Counted from the stretch's first letter, positions 26,601 through 33,157 are shown. The stretch is DNA of 54,109 nt from Candidatus Uhrbacteria bacterium (GCA_943359345.1 CALRHE010000001.1:65995-120103), one strand, 5' to 3'. Program-made: numbers and translations. Notes: generated by a model from the letters alone, not told the origin.

Positions 26601-26892
26601 TGGCGCGCGTAACTCTGTCTTCATTCCCGCCAGCAGTCATCCACAAAAAGCCGCCATAAATGAGGATGATCATGGCGATCATGCCGAGGATACCTAGGCC
26701 CCCCCGAATAATCTTAGCTACGATGATGGTCGGATCTTGCGCACTCAAACCCGCCGCTGTACCCACCGTATCCAGACCTTCAACGCTCACGTCAGCTGAC
26801 TGTGCCAGCAGCTCCGGCGCCGCAACGCTAAACGCGAGCGTCAGGGCAAGCGCTAGAGCCAAGAAAATTTGTGTAAAAACTGACGATTTCAT
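17650..26892 (-). CDS. Giant multi-domain surface protein (VirB2-like N-terminus, Ig/IPT domains, Cys-rich repeats, VWA)
   Basis: This single frame encodes 3080 residues. In order: a signal peptide (1-31); two membrane segments (58-85 and 99-124) with GGFLWMTAGGNEDRVTRAKR between them, like TrbC/VirB2 pilins; an SbsA-Ig domain (about 155-260); a short Cys-rich linker (CNANDECSSGMC); four IPT/TIG domains (about 425-795, e.g. ITPPDGAPGTWVTIQGENFG); and three composite Ig units opening CQLENVVITPDAA (about 942), CAIDRLTLSPSEV (1172) and CSLDTVTVTDTY (1749). Myxococcus-type Cys-rich repeats, CGDGxxxxxEECDDGNxxDGDGCS, fill about 1275-1500 and 2226-2570. Near the C-terminus is a VWA domain (about 2709-3014) with the MIDAS-like DLSYT. 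Orientation must put nearly all of it outside. Adhesion, a contact apparatus or a cell-cell interaction fibre is inferred. It lies nine bases after its 595-residue relative. Confidence 0.9.
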   Translation of the reverse strand: MKSSVFTQIFLALALALTLAFSVAAPELLAQSADVSVEGLDTVGTAAGLSAQDPTIIVAKIIRGGLGILGMIAMIILIYGGFLWMTAGGNEDRVTRAKRLIINAGVGLFIILASFGITQLVLEALINATSDDAGGSSFDDVADGGLGGGSASVFSITLHKPAGQVLIRNVVPQITFSKTLDASTVTSENIKFIYDNGGVEIPGELTVSGSRVSFVPATPCPDPDSDRGCFDENALVNVTVNTDVKSSMGTVLSCANSLCASAFTTGTLIDTEDPVAHMELPDDGAGVPSESLVDVQVSATDDAQVSVADFAVSDLIFDSVPASGEDLTNVLINSVWDTAGLLNGSSYKLTATVIDIAGNADEDSITVEMRPPTCFNGVTDGLETGPDCGGDSASPDYCGACDGSSCNANDECSSGMCEGGICTSLPVIESITPPDGAPGTWVTIQGENFGSLAGTVLFTSAAGTITAELASCTDAWSNTQIIVVVPEGAVDGPITVTTATGGVESTFDDNGLLIADFDVNDVNHPGLCDIDPSVGAINDAVTITGVSFGDERGSSIITFDTLEAGSYNSWSATAAEVTVPSMSDGQYGVAISVDSIVSNAIAFTVTSQVAAVPFISSLTPSSGGEGQYITLSGTNFGSGVGTVWFEDQASGERVLADTDSFPAACADDFWSYQEVIVIVPKGLGELGSYNLILVANGNESNPSTFTLTDESPTPGLCAIDPAQAVAGDAVTLYGDNFGDSQGSVTFTPAVIGDIQSWSEAEISVVVPDGAMTGAVLASNSAGTASNSTNLEVSADGVVSAAGELAAYAWSFSSGLIPTAPEIVFECSDTAVSGVPNDDFDNGPGVCVNAAVFVDFTLPMNEATLNNLVLEECLGSGNNPCDQTSPVAGEYLTTSTNVLFYPATSLKISTVYQVTAFESILSSEGVPLANPSVWTFTTRADASLCQLENVVITPDAATIRELNGTQAFTAVPINGCTVLQNPDFHWSWSVDPSYARVVDIPSEDGYDATCTAGDSLCAFIGALAEGETEVIVTETDSGLQAQAALTVNFSDPYITNSWPTCTEACVNAEVGASFNTAMEKNSLEAAGAIQLYVCDNELCSNLQSVAGTTVTCTYDADASCTGFAFNSVDLIPLKFYRVIVDGAITSTSGVALTRTNYAGDYSWTFRVREDASVCAIDRLTLSPSEVTVATVGAQQTFTGEAYGEADSCSVSGQRLNGFNYNWGWTDPIADEDVDNNPATRVAVWEVGLVDTNLSDISAGCSASCTAAGSWPQTAICGDGVIDYSEECEDGNVANGDGCSASCLREASEAPGCGDNLVNRAPDGTGEDCDDGNLLDGDGCSAGCLSEGAAAIGVSCGNSDVAVTSPTALAGEECDDGNAARGDGCSNECLWEGSPTLSEIGGAVCNDGSIELPTEECEDGNVTDGDGCSASCLWEGSSVTYGSSCGLNGIEYGEACDDGNSLNGDGCSADCLLEGSSSLYATPSFCGDGLTGTGELATCESGVTGDGKLDPIQVASVSNEAVFEVDPSTQQAVATIEVTEAESGLTTAATLSLLCAAETDQDCTDPAAYGVGTNNCCLERPTLTLFPNGEAVCQNAAVYAIFTEEMDLSSFEYEAAQNGATLGKPRMYARLDLSSTADGICPDDHTTLALEPRNPILKLWNKLVWLMTGNQVNAAPGDCVAPISSFGQTALGDGTYKVQMHLDALLVANGSYELVVEGDDDVTDGLTGGVTTDLGVGVNGSTFQGFTVGPEICSLDTVTVTDTYTESPYVFATGEEQHTFVATAESRSGGIPQAIDSIEGVYSWTWTNWETEQGTQIFAVEQSEVGSEIATVTAVGENGEDAVIATAAVEDNVTNLPTADTVTGSAPVLAFLCENPWPGDFSQLPWSDTADGDLGAEEGSGWMNFSTLYCRDQAEAGPQDDLPEVIVVRPLITESANVIKEYLFEVSGSSDAIGIRVVSNQDYLSPEAWYESQGFTGEVSQTEVDGYLAAQDGRTTYVVAPNQTATGDLYANVYALSYNAGASDDTINIYNQIVDNFAFAVNVDNVTMCVETEVACASPSEYLRRDTRRLTDLTDARSALIDYKTLNGVVPSLPSGTFVRSLTSSIWESWNSILGGALSTTLSADPINDYVACGGSGYEAYDAETCVNELTGTYVCPVNSHAYHYKAVGDTQAYLYADLEYATGTWVNPIEDDNLDGVTISIGNSSAAANGFEATAFCDGTSIYGLSTSCGDGVVGGAEVCELGQLGGSAAPCTTPEGLAGTSSQICNSSCDNYADDSSATCIVVTCGDGIIQINNEAGEDCDDGSLNGTYGFCGNDCSYYTAFYCGDGKLAGGEVCDCGLSVLMSFADSRAYGAGAGSCADVNGVYADSPNATCAWDCAGPAAYCGDGTIDSSETCDGVDATWDGKLCANTSPAGYANLPCTSDTDCNGGVCGGNGVGNRVACTLGSTRVMACDDDAGASCDYFESDWFDIECTEIGSCGDGAIDPGEECDDGNIEGTDSCTDQCKVNVCGDSYVYVGEEQCDEGLDNGTGCDSAYGSTCTACSLACRYEVTSGEFCGDGEINGGEYCDANSILPVWYDFATSTIDGTCTVLGQIQDSYTCESVGVCNGGGLENNGTSCLSSSECGTGTCVMPGCNQSCNSTCPFTYASVPLQMTTNQPGADASEVAEFFSYSEDLTSELPNAATLTVPACSVATSLTASVSLDEVELPTTYVLFVTDLSYTMQWEVGSNDLPEAGEDNRLEVAKDAIAAAAEELYDKLGDDVQIGAIGYRGLVGGTCFYHPETVCNVLGVNNDILCSSANFGDYCNDSSSSLEGTFFGPEPFDFVGPDGEDDLTAYTYALTFDPLSAGVDGHGTFTYEALLETKEMFDDIADSSLGDNARYIAILLSDGEVTDDSNYAAPDDDIVSLDPIEIAEDFDSYIPDTAGYELYTANLSNTGSWIENMKNWSSNSYNNADGTGEDSFATNEKEFETVPRAGTPRETSTFNGLDYAYNGDTDEEMAEMYDQIVDSIVEIAVTIVSENDGDVVQTTGFIEQGENVLLPWPDNFVCDDVFEQQVPIRISFPGIGMVEVSNVQLNYCAP

Positions 26893-26901
26893 GTGCCAAG
26901 A

Positions 26902-28689
26902 TTAGAACAGCGCGCAGGCCGTGGCCTGGGCTTGACCGTTACAGCAATACGGAACGTTCTCAGTCACGCCACATAGCCCACCAACTGCATCCGGTCCTTG
27001 GGCTGGCAGATAGCAGTTCTGATACTGGTTACGCACACCTTGAGAAACGTTAATGCCGTAGACGTAGGTTTTGCCGTCAATCGATTCGAGCAAGACGCCA
27101 TGTGGTATGGTCACGAATGATTTGACCGGAAGCATGGTGTCATCAGTCACCTCAAGTCCATCAAGCGTGAGACTATTCACGTCAAAGCGATACCACTGCT
27201 CATGACTCTCACCACTTGTGACCTCAGTATTAGTGAGGGTGATGTTGTCAGACGTTACGCTCGAGCTCAACAGAATATCACTAAAAATCATGGTCACATC
27301 CTGGTCCAAAGCTACGTTTTCAGCTGCAATATCTGGCGAGATGGCCTCGATGGAACTGCCCAACAAATAAATCTCGTCCGTAGTTGTAAATTCCCAGGTG
27401 TAATTATCCCCAGCTACACCGTCATCATTACCATCAAGCGAGTTAGCGGCCATATCCACAACGCCGTCGTACGGAAAGGCCTGCGCCTGGGGTGGCGTGG
27501 CCCCCACCGTAGCGGCTTTCACGGTCGTATTGATGGCTTGTCCGCCCGGCAAACAATAAATGGTTTCGCCGCACGAGTTAGTGCCGCAATTTACATCAGA
27601 CTGAAAAGTGACCGACTTGTAACCATTAGAAATGGTGTAGGTGCCAGCTGTTGGGACTAGAGTAACCCCCAAGACCTGAAGATTAGTAAACCCACTGTCT
27701 GACAGACGAATACCGCTGACAGTTGTGGGATCCATCGGTTCATCAAAAGTCACTTGCACGGTGATATTCTTAGCGTATGCGCCGCCAGCGACAGGAGTAA
27801 CCGACACAATGGCTGGCGGATCAAGATCAAGATTGACGCCCGTAATAAATGACCACTCATAACCACCACTGTAGCTGCCTGTAAAAATCTTTTGACCGTT
27901 CACATCTTCAAGATCATTCTCAAGAAAAACTGTATATGACACGTCTTCTGTAGCTGAACCTAAATACTCAACCGGATTAAACACAAAAGTGCGGAGATCG
28001 TCCGTGAAGTAAACATCTACATTAGTCAGGGCCTCGCTCTCACCGTTAGCTGAGGCGTAAATCTTAATGTTATCTGTCTTAATGGCAGTGGCCTGAATAT
28101 CATCACTTACATCGAGGGGGGTGCCACTATCGTCATAACCCTCAATCAAAGATTCAATTAACATCTGGTTACGGAAGGTTACGTTGATATTGGTGTTGCG
28201 GGCCACATCTGTTTGATCACGCCAAGGGTAATGATCCTGCACCGCACCAGCCCCAAGCGAGCCTGAAAAAGCCGGGATAGTCACTGATCCATTACCACCG
28301 TCATCGTTGTCGGCACCCGTGGCGTCCAACAGGGCGTTGATAATAAAGGCCGTAATTCCGTAAGCGAACAAGATAATCACTAAGCCAACCACGGCGTTAA
28401 TCAACATTTTCTTGGCGCGGGCTACTTGCTTGTCATCACCACCGGCCGTCATCCACAAAAAACCCGAGTAGATGAAAATAATCAAAAAGATAATCCCAAG
28501 CAGTCCCAGGAAAACTTTAATGATGTTGCCGATGACGCTGGTTAGATCAGAATTGCCGAGCGAAGTTTGACTAGCTGTAACTGCGAGCTCGTCTGTTTGT
28601 GCTAGTACCGGCAAACCAACCAACAAGAACAACGCTAAGAGGAGCGTCGAAAATAGAAATATTTTAGCTCGAGATAACACAAACTTCAC
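26902..28689 (-). CDS. Surface protein with VirB2-like N-terminus and SbsA-Ig domains
   Basis: The 595 residues have a signal peptide ending VLA-Q (1-31), two membrane segments (54-80 and 94-120) joined by FLWMTAGGDDKQVARAKK, closely matching the giant protein that follows, and then three Ig-like (SbsA-type) domains: about 155-270 (TDVARNTNINVTFRNQ), 290-440 (ITVQVTFDEPMDPTTVSGIRL) and 455-560 (AAENVALDQDVTMIFSDILL). A Cys-containing tail (NVPYCCNGQAQATACALF) ends it. GTG 28689 overlaps the Shine-Dalgarno CAGGAG; the next in-frame GTG (28680) has better spacing and may be the true start. The two genes look like a duplicated pair, small and giant, of one surface system. Confidence 0.85.
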   Translation of the reverse strand: MKFVLSRAKIFLFSTLLLALFLLVGLPVLAQTDELAVTASQTSLGNSDLTSVIGNIIKVFLGLLGIIFLIIFIYSGFLWMTAGGDDKQVARAKKMLINAVVGLVIILFAYGITAFIINALLDATGADNDDGGNGSVTIPAFSGSLGAGAVQDHYPWRDQTDVARNTNINVTFRNQMLIESLIEGYDDSGTPLDVSDDIQATAIKTDNIKIYASANGESEALTNVDVYFTDDLRTFVFNPVEYLGSATEDVSYTVFLENDLEDVNGQKIFTGSYSGGYEWSFITGVNLDLDPPAIVSVTPVAGGAYAKNITVQVTFDEPMDPTTVSGIRLSDSGFTNLQVLGVTLVPTAGTYTISNGYKSVTFQSDVNCGTNSCGETIYCLPGGQAINTTVKAATVGATPPQAQAFPYDGVVDMAANSLDGNDDGVAGDNYTWEFTTTDEIYLLGSSIEAISPDIAAENVALDQDVTMIFSDILLSSSVTSDNITLTNTEVTSGESHEQWYRFDVNSLTLDGLEVTDDTMLPVKSFVTIPHGVLLESIDGKTYVYGINVSQGVRNQYQNCYLPAQGPDAVGGLCGVTENVPYCCNGQAQATACALF

Positions 28690-28714
28690 TCCTGTATTTT
28701 ACACTAAAAAATGC

Positions 28715-29803
28715 CTAACTTTTACCCGGTGTGGGGACAAGGCGACTCGTAATCAAACGACGCAGCTGATCAAGCCCAACTTTAGTCAGGGCTGAGACAT
28801 AAGCTGCGGCTGGCTCATGAGCCAGCTCAGCCTCTAAATCATCAAGTTTATTGAACACCTGGATGCGTGGCCTATCACCCAAGCCAAGCTCTAACAAAAT
28901 ATCCTCGACCACTTTAATCTTCATGTCAGTCTTAGGATCAGTAGCGTCAATCACGTGTAAGATTAGATCAGCGTGAATGGCCTCAGACAAAGTTGAACGA
29001 AAGGCTTGAACCAGTTCCGGCGGCAAACCCTGAATAAATCCAATCGTGTCAGACAACAAAACCGAGGTCTTGAGCTCAGGTAAATACAGCTCTCCAATTC
29101 TAGTCTCTAAGGTTGCAAATAGCTTGTCATCCGCATACTCGCGCCGTTTGGTCAGTGCGTTCAAGAGTGATGTCTTACCAGCGTTGGTATAACCCACCAA
29201 AGCCACGGTTTTAAACTTGTTACGAACACGATTTTTCCTTTGCTCAACATGCTGGCTTTCATAAGCCTCAAGCTTAGTCAGAATCCGCCGCTCCTGCTCA
29301 CGTAAATGGCGCTTCATGACTTCAGTGTTACCTTCACCGGCACCACCACGCGTGCCCGTACCACCCCGTTGGCGTCCAAGCTGAGCACCTAAGTTATAAA
29401 TACGCGGCCCCATGTGACGCAAGCGGGCCAGCTCTATTTGCAGCTTAGCTTCCGCACTCGTGGCATGCTTATCAAAAATATGCAAAATCAAATCTATCCG
29501 ATCCCAAACTTTTATTTTTGCGGGCGCCAAAACCTCTTCAAGATTGAAAATCTGTCCTGGTTTTAAAAGCTCATTCACCACGAGCACGTTGGCCTGATGT
29601 AACGGTTGGGTGTCGATAATCTCTTTGATCTTACCCTTACCAACAAAAGTAGCGTAATCGGGCTTAGCCCGACGCTGAATAGTCTTAACCACGGCCAGAC
29701 CACCGTACGTACGTGTCAGGTCGGCCAACTCAGCCATCCGGTCCTCGGCGGCTTGTTTAGATGTGGCGTAATGGATCACGTCAGCAAGAACGGCGCGTAG
29801 CAT
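28715..29803 (-). CDS. hflX: GTPase HflX
   Basis: HflX is a ribosome-associated GTPase that splits stalled or heat-damaged ribosomes. The start was set to ATG 29803 (MLRAVLADVIHYATS), six bases inside a TTG-initiated frame. Motifs: the N-terminal HflX domain (ELADLTRTYGGLAVV, KPDYATFVGKGKIKEI), the Gly-rich GGTGTRGGAGEGNTE linker and coiled coil, the G1 loop ALVGYTNAGKTSLLNAL, G3 LLSDTIGFIQGLPPELV and G4 FNKLD. Length 362 is somewhat short of the E. coli protein, as usual outside proteobacteria. It follows yqeY closely in an operon with a promoter at 30280-30308. Confidence 0.96.
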   Translation of the reverse strand: MLRAVLADVIHYATSKQAAEDRMAELADLTRTYGGLAVVKTIQRRAKPDYATFVGKGKIKEIIDTQPLHQANVLVVNELLKPGQIFNLEEVLAPAKIKVWDRIDLILHIFDKHATSAEAKLQIELARLRHMGPRIYNLGAQLGRQRGGTGTRGGAGEGNTEVMKRHLREQERRILTKLEAYESQHVEQRKNRVRNKFKTVALVGYTNAGKTSLLNALTKRREYADDKLFATLETRIGELYLPELKTSVLLSDTIGFIQGLPPELVQAFRSTLSEAIHADLILHVIDATDPKTDMKIKVVEDILLELGLGDRPRIQVFNKLDDLEAELAHEPAAAYVSALTKVGLDQLRRLITSRLVPTPGKS

Positions 29804-29809
29804 GGACAA

Positions 29810-30256
29810 TTAGGCAACTAAAAGTTTATCTAGCAGAGCCTTAATCCTGGAGCCATCAGCCTGGCCTTTGAGCTCGTTAGCCAGTACTCCCATCACCTTA
29901 CCCGCCTGAGCGGCCTCGGTGACACCAAGCTCTTGCAACTTAGCCCGCACGCGTAGCTCGAGCTCTTCGTCGCTCATTTGAGCAGGTAGGTACCGAGCGA
30001 GTATCTCAAGTTCACGCCGAGCTTTAGTAGCTAGATCTTCACGAGCATTTTGAACGAAACTCTCCAGCGAGTCAGCTATTTTTTTAGCGTCAGCCTTAAT
30101 CACAGCCACTACATCAGCCTCAGCCAAATCCTTACCTACTGCTAGCGCCTTGTTGCGAATTGAAGTTATAGTCATGCGCAAAATGTCCAGGGTGTTGCTG
30201 TCCCTAGCCTTCATAGCCGCCTTCATGTCTTCGTTCAACTGCTTTTCAAGTTCCAT
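29810..30256 (-). CDS. YqeY/GatB-like helical domain protein
   Basis: This 148-residue protein matches the YqeY family, which shares a tRNA-binding helical domain with GatB, the amidotransferase subunit. Features are the N-terminal LEKQLNEDMKAAMKARDSNT, ITSIRNKALAVGKDL and the C-terminal GKVMGVLANELKGQADGSRI with the KxMGxxMxxxxGxADG pattern. Its precise role is not established; it is a stand-alone protein of usual length. It starts at ATG 30256 and overlaps nearly with hflX. A good minus-strand promoter lies about 24 bases upstream. Confidence 0.92.
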   Translation of the reverse strand: MELEKQLNEDMKAAMKARDSNTLDILRMTITSIRNKALAVGKDLAEADVVAVIKADAKKIADSLESFVQNAREDLATKARRELEILARYLPAQMSDEELELRVRAKLQELGVTEAAQAGKVMGVLANELKGQADGSRIKALLDKLLVA

Positions 30257-30279
30257 ATATAAGTATGTATTTCAAGATC

Positions 30280-30308
30280 AGAGTAACAGAAGATTATCTT
30301 AACATCAA
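30280..30308 (-). promoter_or_regulatory. Promoter for yqeY-hflX
   Basis: On the minus strand TTGATG (30308-30303), 17 bases, then TACTCT (30285-30280). The -10 is the same TACTCT seen at other promoters in this window, and the transcript would start about 15 bases before the yqeY ATG. Confidence 0.65.
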
Positions 30309-30322
30309 TGACTTTTATTTTT

Positions 30323-30450
30323 ATTAACACAGATTAGTGAAGAACAATTACAGATTTTACACAGATTGTGAATAAACGAAAAACGAGCTGCTAGGCTCGT
30401 TTTTCATATCTGTTTAATCTGTCATCACTGAGTCACTAATCTGTGTTAAT
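30323..30450. repeat. Nested palindromic element with central terminator
   Basis: Outer arms ATTAACACAGATTAGTGA (30323-30340) and its exact reverse complement (30433-30450) bracket a nested terminator-type hairpin, GAAAAACGAGC/GCTCGTTTTTC (30378-30405). Between them the word ACAGATT recurs. It separates rpsU from yqeY and can terminate both ways. A fragment of the same word set (CAGATTTTACGCAGAT) lies at 11520-11535. Confidence 0.75.
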
Positions 30451-30471
30451 CAACAGATGAGGTTTCAGATT

Positions 30472-30726
30472 TTAATTTCTCTTTTTAGTAGCGCGCAAAT
30501 CTTCCTCGCGCACTTTACCGGTTTTAAGCATGTATTCACGTCGTTCGCCCATGTCCTTACGGCGCACGGCGCTTTCATGGAGCTTATTCTTATTCGGCTT
30601 CTTGGTAAAGAAACGTCCAGACCGAACGTCCAGAGGCTTACCACTTTGCTGAATACGACGAGTAAAGCGTCGGAATAACGCTTCAAAACTCTCACCTTTC
30701 TTTCTTTTTACTTCAATATCAGACAC
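30472..30726 (-). CDS. rpsU: 30S ribosomal protein bS21
   Basis: bS21 binds the platform of the 30S subunit near the anti-Shine-Dalgarno region. The 84 residues are basic, with the family run DIEVKRKKGESFEALFRRFT, IQQSGKPLDVRSGRFFTKKP and NKNKLHESAVRRKDMGERRE; a longer C-terminus than the E. coli protein is typical of many lineages. It starts at GTG 30726 with a good AGGAGG upstream on the minus strand (about 12 bases before it), one of the few strong ribosome binding sites in the window. Confidence 0.95.
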   Translation of the reverse strand: MSDIEVKRKKGESFEALFRRFTRRIQQSGKPLDVRSGRFFTKKPNKNKLHESAVRRKDMGERREYMLKTGKVREEDLRATKKRN

Positions 30727-30805
30727 AAAATATATTTCACCCTCCTTTCAGGGTGCCAGGATGGTAACACAGCTCAAAACACCTGTAAAGCCAGGAGGGC
30801 CCTAT

Positions 30806-30833
30806 CAAAAACCGCCAGTTTAGGCGGTTTTTG
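30806..30833. terminator. Terminator after the coiled-coil gene
   Basis: CAAAAACCGCC (30806-30816) pairs with GGCGGTTTTTG (30823-30833). It overlaps the stop codon of the minus-strand 88-residue gene and serves as its terminator. Confidence 0.8.
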
Positions 30834-31086
30834 TCTCGAGCCTACTCAAACGCTGTTCGTGATCATCGAACTTCGGTTTCACCATTTCTTCCAGAGTATC
30901 GTGTACACCCTCGAGAATACGATTTTCCATGGTCTCAAGCTTCCTATCTGTACGGACCTCTGAAGCCTTAATCTCTTGACGCAGGATATCAGTCTGAATA
31001 CGCAGCCGATCATCGATCGAGGTGTCGACAGCTTCCTTGAAGACCTTCAGTTCTTCTTTCAAGATTTCTCTGGTCAATTGCTCCAT
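30820..31086 (-). CDS. Small coiled-coil protein, function unknown
   Basis: This encodes 88 residues, nearly all charged heptad-like sequence (TREILKEELKVFKEAVDTS, ILRQEIKASEVRTDRKLETM, KFDDHEQRLSRLETK), predicting a long parallel coiled coil. There is no signal peptide or catalytic motif. It lies 17 bases downstream of hisS and ends inside its own terminator hairpin. Similar short coiled-coil proteins are frequent in CPR genomes; a structural role is inference. Confidence 0.7.
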   Translation of the reverse strand: MEQLTREILKEELKVFKEAVDTSIDDRLRIQTDILRQEIKASEVRTDRKLETMENRILEGVHDTLEEMVKPKFDDHEQRLSRLETKTA

Positions 31087-31103
31087 ACACCATCAACTAT
31101 ACA

Positions 31104-32450
31104 CTATTCCTTCTGCTTTTTCTTGTTGTCCTGCAAACGTTTGGCAACGATGCCGACTACCTTCTCAACGTCCACAATTTCCTGGGCGCCGGCTTCCATG
31201 TCACGAATAATAATCGTGCCGTCCAGCACCTCTTTCTGACCAAGAATAATAGCAATCGAGGCTTGCATTTTATCGGCGATCTCAAGCTGAGCTTTAAGAT
31301 TGCCCTTGGCAAAGGCTTCGGCTACGTTCAAGTCTGACTGACGTAACTTTTCAAAGATCTTCAAACCCTTGCGCCGAGCGGCTTCACCCAACTGACAGAA
31401 AAACACATCCGCTACGCGCCGACTATCAGGCATGGCGTTAGCTGTCTTCATGGCCAACAGAATCCGCTCGATACCAAGTGCGGCTCCCACAGCACCCGTA
31501 GCCTCGCGGCCACCCAGGAGTGGGATCAAGCCGTCATAACGACCACCACCACCAAGTGCTAGCTGACTGCCGTTTTCACCAATCGGATTAGTCGACACCA
31601 GTTCAAACACAGTCTTGGTGTAATAATCTAAACCACGCACCAAAAATGGATTGAGCGTATATGGCACTTCGGCTTCGTCCAAATATTCAAGCACCTTCAT
31701 GAAGTGCTGTTTAGTTTCGTCATCCAAATATTCAATCAGTTGCGGTGCCCCGGCCTTTAGCTCTTCCATGCCAGCTTCTTTAGAGTCGAGCAAGCGTAAA
31801 GGATTACGTTGCAAGCGCTTCAAATCAGTCTCATTCAACTTCTTAGCGTGACCCTTGAAGTATTTGGCCAGGTCTGAGGTGTACGACTTACGAATGGCTG
31901 CCGTGCCCAAAGAATTGATTTGGACTATGGTCTCAACACCTAGATCCTTACAGAAATTGTAAGCCATCAGAATAATCTGTGCGTCCAGCACGGAATCATC
32001 TGAACCCATGGCTTCAAGGCCCAATTGCCAGAATTGACGATAACGACCAGCTTGGGGGCGTTCATGACGAAAGAAAGGCTCAAGGTACCAAAGTTTGACT
32101 GGCTGGGGCTGGTTCAACATGCCGTGCTCAATGTAAGCCCTGGCCACCGAGGCTGTGCCCTCTGGTCGCAAAGTCATTTTGACCCCACCCTGATCAACAA
32201 ACGTAAACATCTCCTTTTCAACAATATCCGTGTCCTTACCAATACTCCGCTCGAAAACTGAAGTAGCTTCCAGGGCCGGCAAACGAATCCTGCCAAAACC
32301 GTAGGCTTGCGTAAGCTTACGGGCGACATCGTCTATTTTGTCCCAGGCTGCCTGCTCATCAGGCAAAATATCCCTAAAACCGCGAAGTGTCTCTAAAGTT
32401 CTCAACTTTTTAGCTGACTTTGTGGGCTCTACCTTAGGCTTTACGGACAT
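31104..32450 (-). CDS. hisS: Histidine-tRNA ligase
   Basis: It attaches histidine to tRNA-His. The ATG at 32450 (MSVKPKVEPTKSAKK) was chosen over the TTG at 32474. Class II motifs are visible: motif 2 MTLRPEGTASVARAYIEHG with YLEPFFRHERPQAGRYRQFWQ, the His-specific LVRGLDYYTKTVFE, motif 3 GIERILLAM and the GGGGRYDGLIPLLGG loop; a C-terminal anticodon-binding domain (RVADVFFCQLGEAARRKGLKI) completes it. Length about 448 is normal, with a lysine-rich N-terminal extension. Downstream is the small coiled-coil gene. Confidence 0.97.
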   Translation of the reverse strand: MSVKPKVEPTKSAKKLRTLETLRGFRDILPDEQAAWDKIDDVARKLTQAYGFGRIRLPALEATSVFERSIGKDTDIVEKEMFTFVDQGGVKMTLRPEGTASVARAYIEHGMLNQPQPVKLWYLEPFFRHERPQAGRYRQFWQLGLEAMGSDDSVLDAQIILMAYNFCKDLGVETIVQINSLGTAAIRKSYTSDLAKYFKGHAKKLNETDLKRLQRNPLRLLDSKEAGMEELKAGAPQLIEYLDDETKQHFMKVLEYLDEAEVPYTLNPFLVRGLDYYTKTVFELVSTNPIGENGSQLALGGGGRYDGLIPLLGGREATGAVGAALGIERILLAMKTANAMPDSRRVADVFFCQLGEAARRKGLKIFEKLRQSDLNVAEAFAKGNLKAQLEIADKMQASIAIILGQKEVLDGTIIIRDMEAGAQEIVDVEKVVGIVAKRLQDNKKKQKE

Positions 32451-32536
32451 AGCTAAAACACAATTAGTTGGCAACTTGATACCTTAAAATCCAGAATTAA
32501 GCAACCCTGAGAGCTGTTTGAGGCAAAATCTCAAGG

Positions 32537-33157
32537 CTACTCATTGTATTCTGGGAGTGGAAACGAGCCAATTTTTTCGAGCGGTAAACCGCGGATCCAG
32601 ACTCGACCAATCAAATTTTCCTCAGGCACCGGACCAAAAGCCCGGCTATCAAAACTGGCATCTCGGTTGTCGCCCATTAGATAGTACTCGTCCTCACCTA
32701 AGGTTTCACTATCACGACCAGGCGTGTAGTCATCTATATAGTCTTCCGTCAACACAAAACCGTTAGGATTGTCTGCATTATAAATGGTGATCTTGCCATC
32801 ATTAACCTCGACCTCCTCGCCTGGTAAACCGATCATGCGCTTAATATAAAATTGCTTTTCCTCGCCTGATGGCGGATGAAAAACTACAATTTCTCCCCGC
32901 TCTGGCTGTCTGAAATGAAAGCTGAGCTCATCAATGATCAGGTACTCCCCATCCTCAAAGTTTGGCTCCATGGAAACACCCGCCACCACAAATGGCTGGA
33001 CTAAAAAATAGCGGACTGGCAAAATAATCGCTAAAGCCAGGGCGGCAATTTGTACAATTTCAACAACAAAGGTGGCTACCGCTCCCAAGGTTGGACCAAA
33101 CCAACGCACGAACGACGAGGTAGTCGAGGTGCGAGTCTTACGACGAAAAAAAGCCAT
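32537..33157 (-). CDS. lepB: Signal peptidase I
   Basis: It removes signal peptides from exported proteins on the outer face of the membrane. The 206 residues start with a basic cytoplasmic segment, one membrane helix (about 29-50, FVVEIVQIAALALAIILPVRY) and the catalytic domain with the Ser-62 motif VAGVSMEPNFEDGEYL, the Lys-106 motif KQFYIKRMIGLPGEEVEV and the box YYLMGDNRDASFDSRAFGPV. All key residues are present and length is normal. The many signal-peptide proteins in this window would be its clients. It follows hisS on the same strand, with a 62-base gap. Confidence 0.96.
   Translation of the reverse strand: MAFFRRKTRTSTTSSFVRWFGPTLGAVATFVVEIVQIAALALAIILPVRYFLVQPFVVAGVSMEPNFEDGEYLIIDELSFHFRQPERGEIVVFHPPSGEEKQFYIKRMIGLPGEEVEVNDGKITIYNADNPNGFVLTEDYIDDYTPGRDSETLGEDEYYLMGDNRDASFDSRAFGPVPEENLIGRVWIRGLPLEKIGSFPLPEYNE

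Noticed and set aside
17678-26905. Many plus-strand frames of 60-196 codons across the giant gene
   Set aside because: All are antisense to one continuous 3080-codon frame with clear domain order; none has a supporting motif or ribosome binding site.
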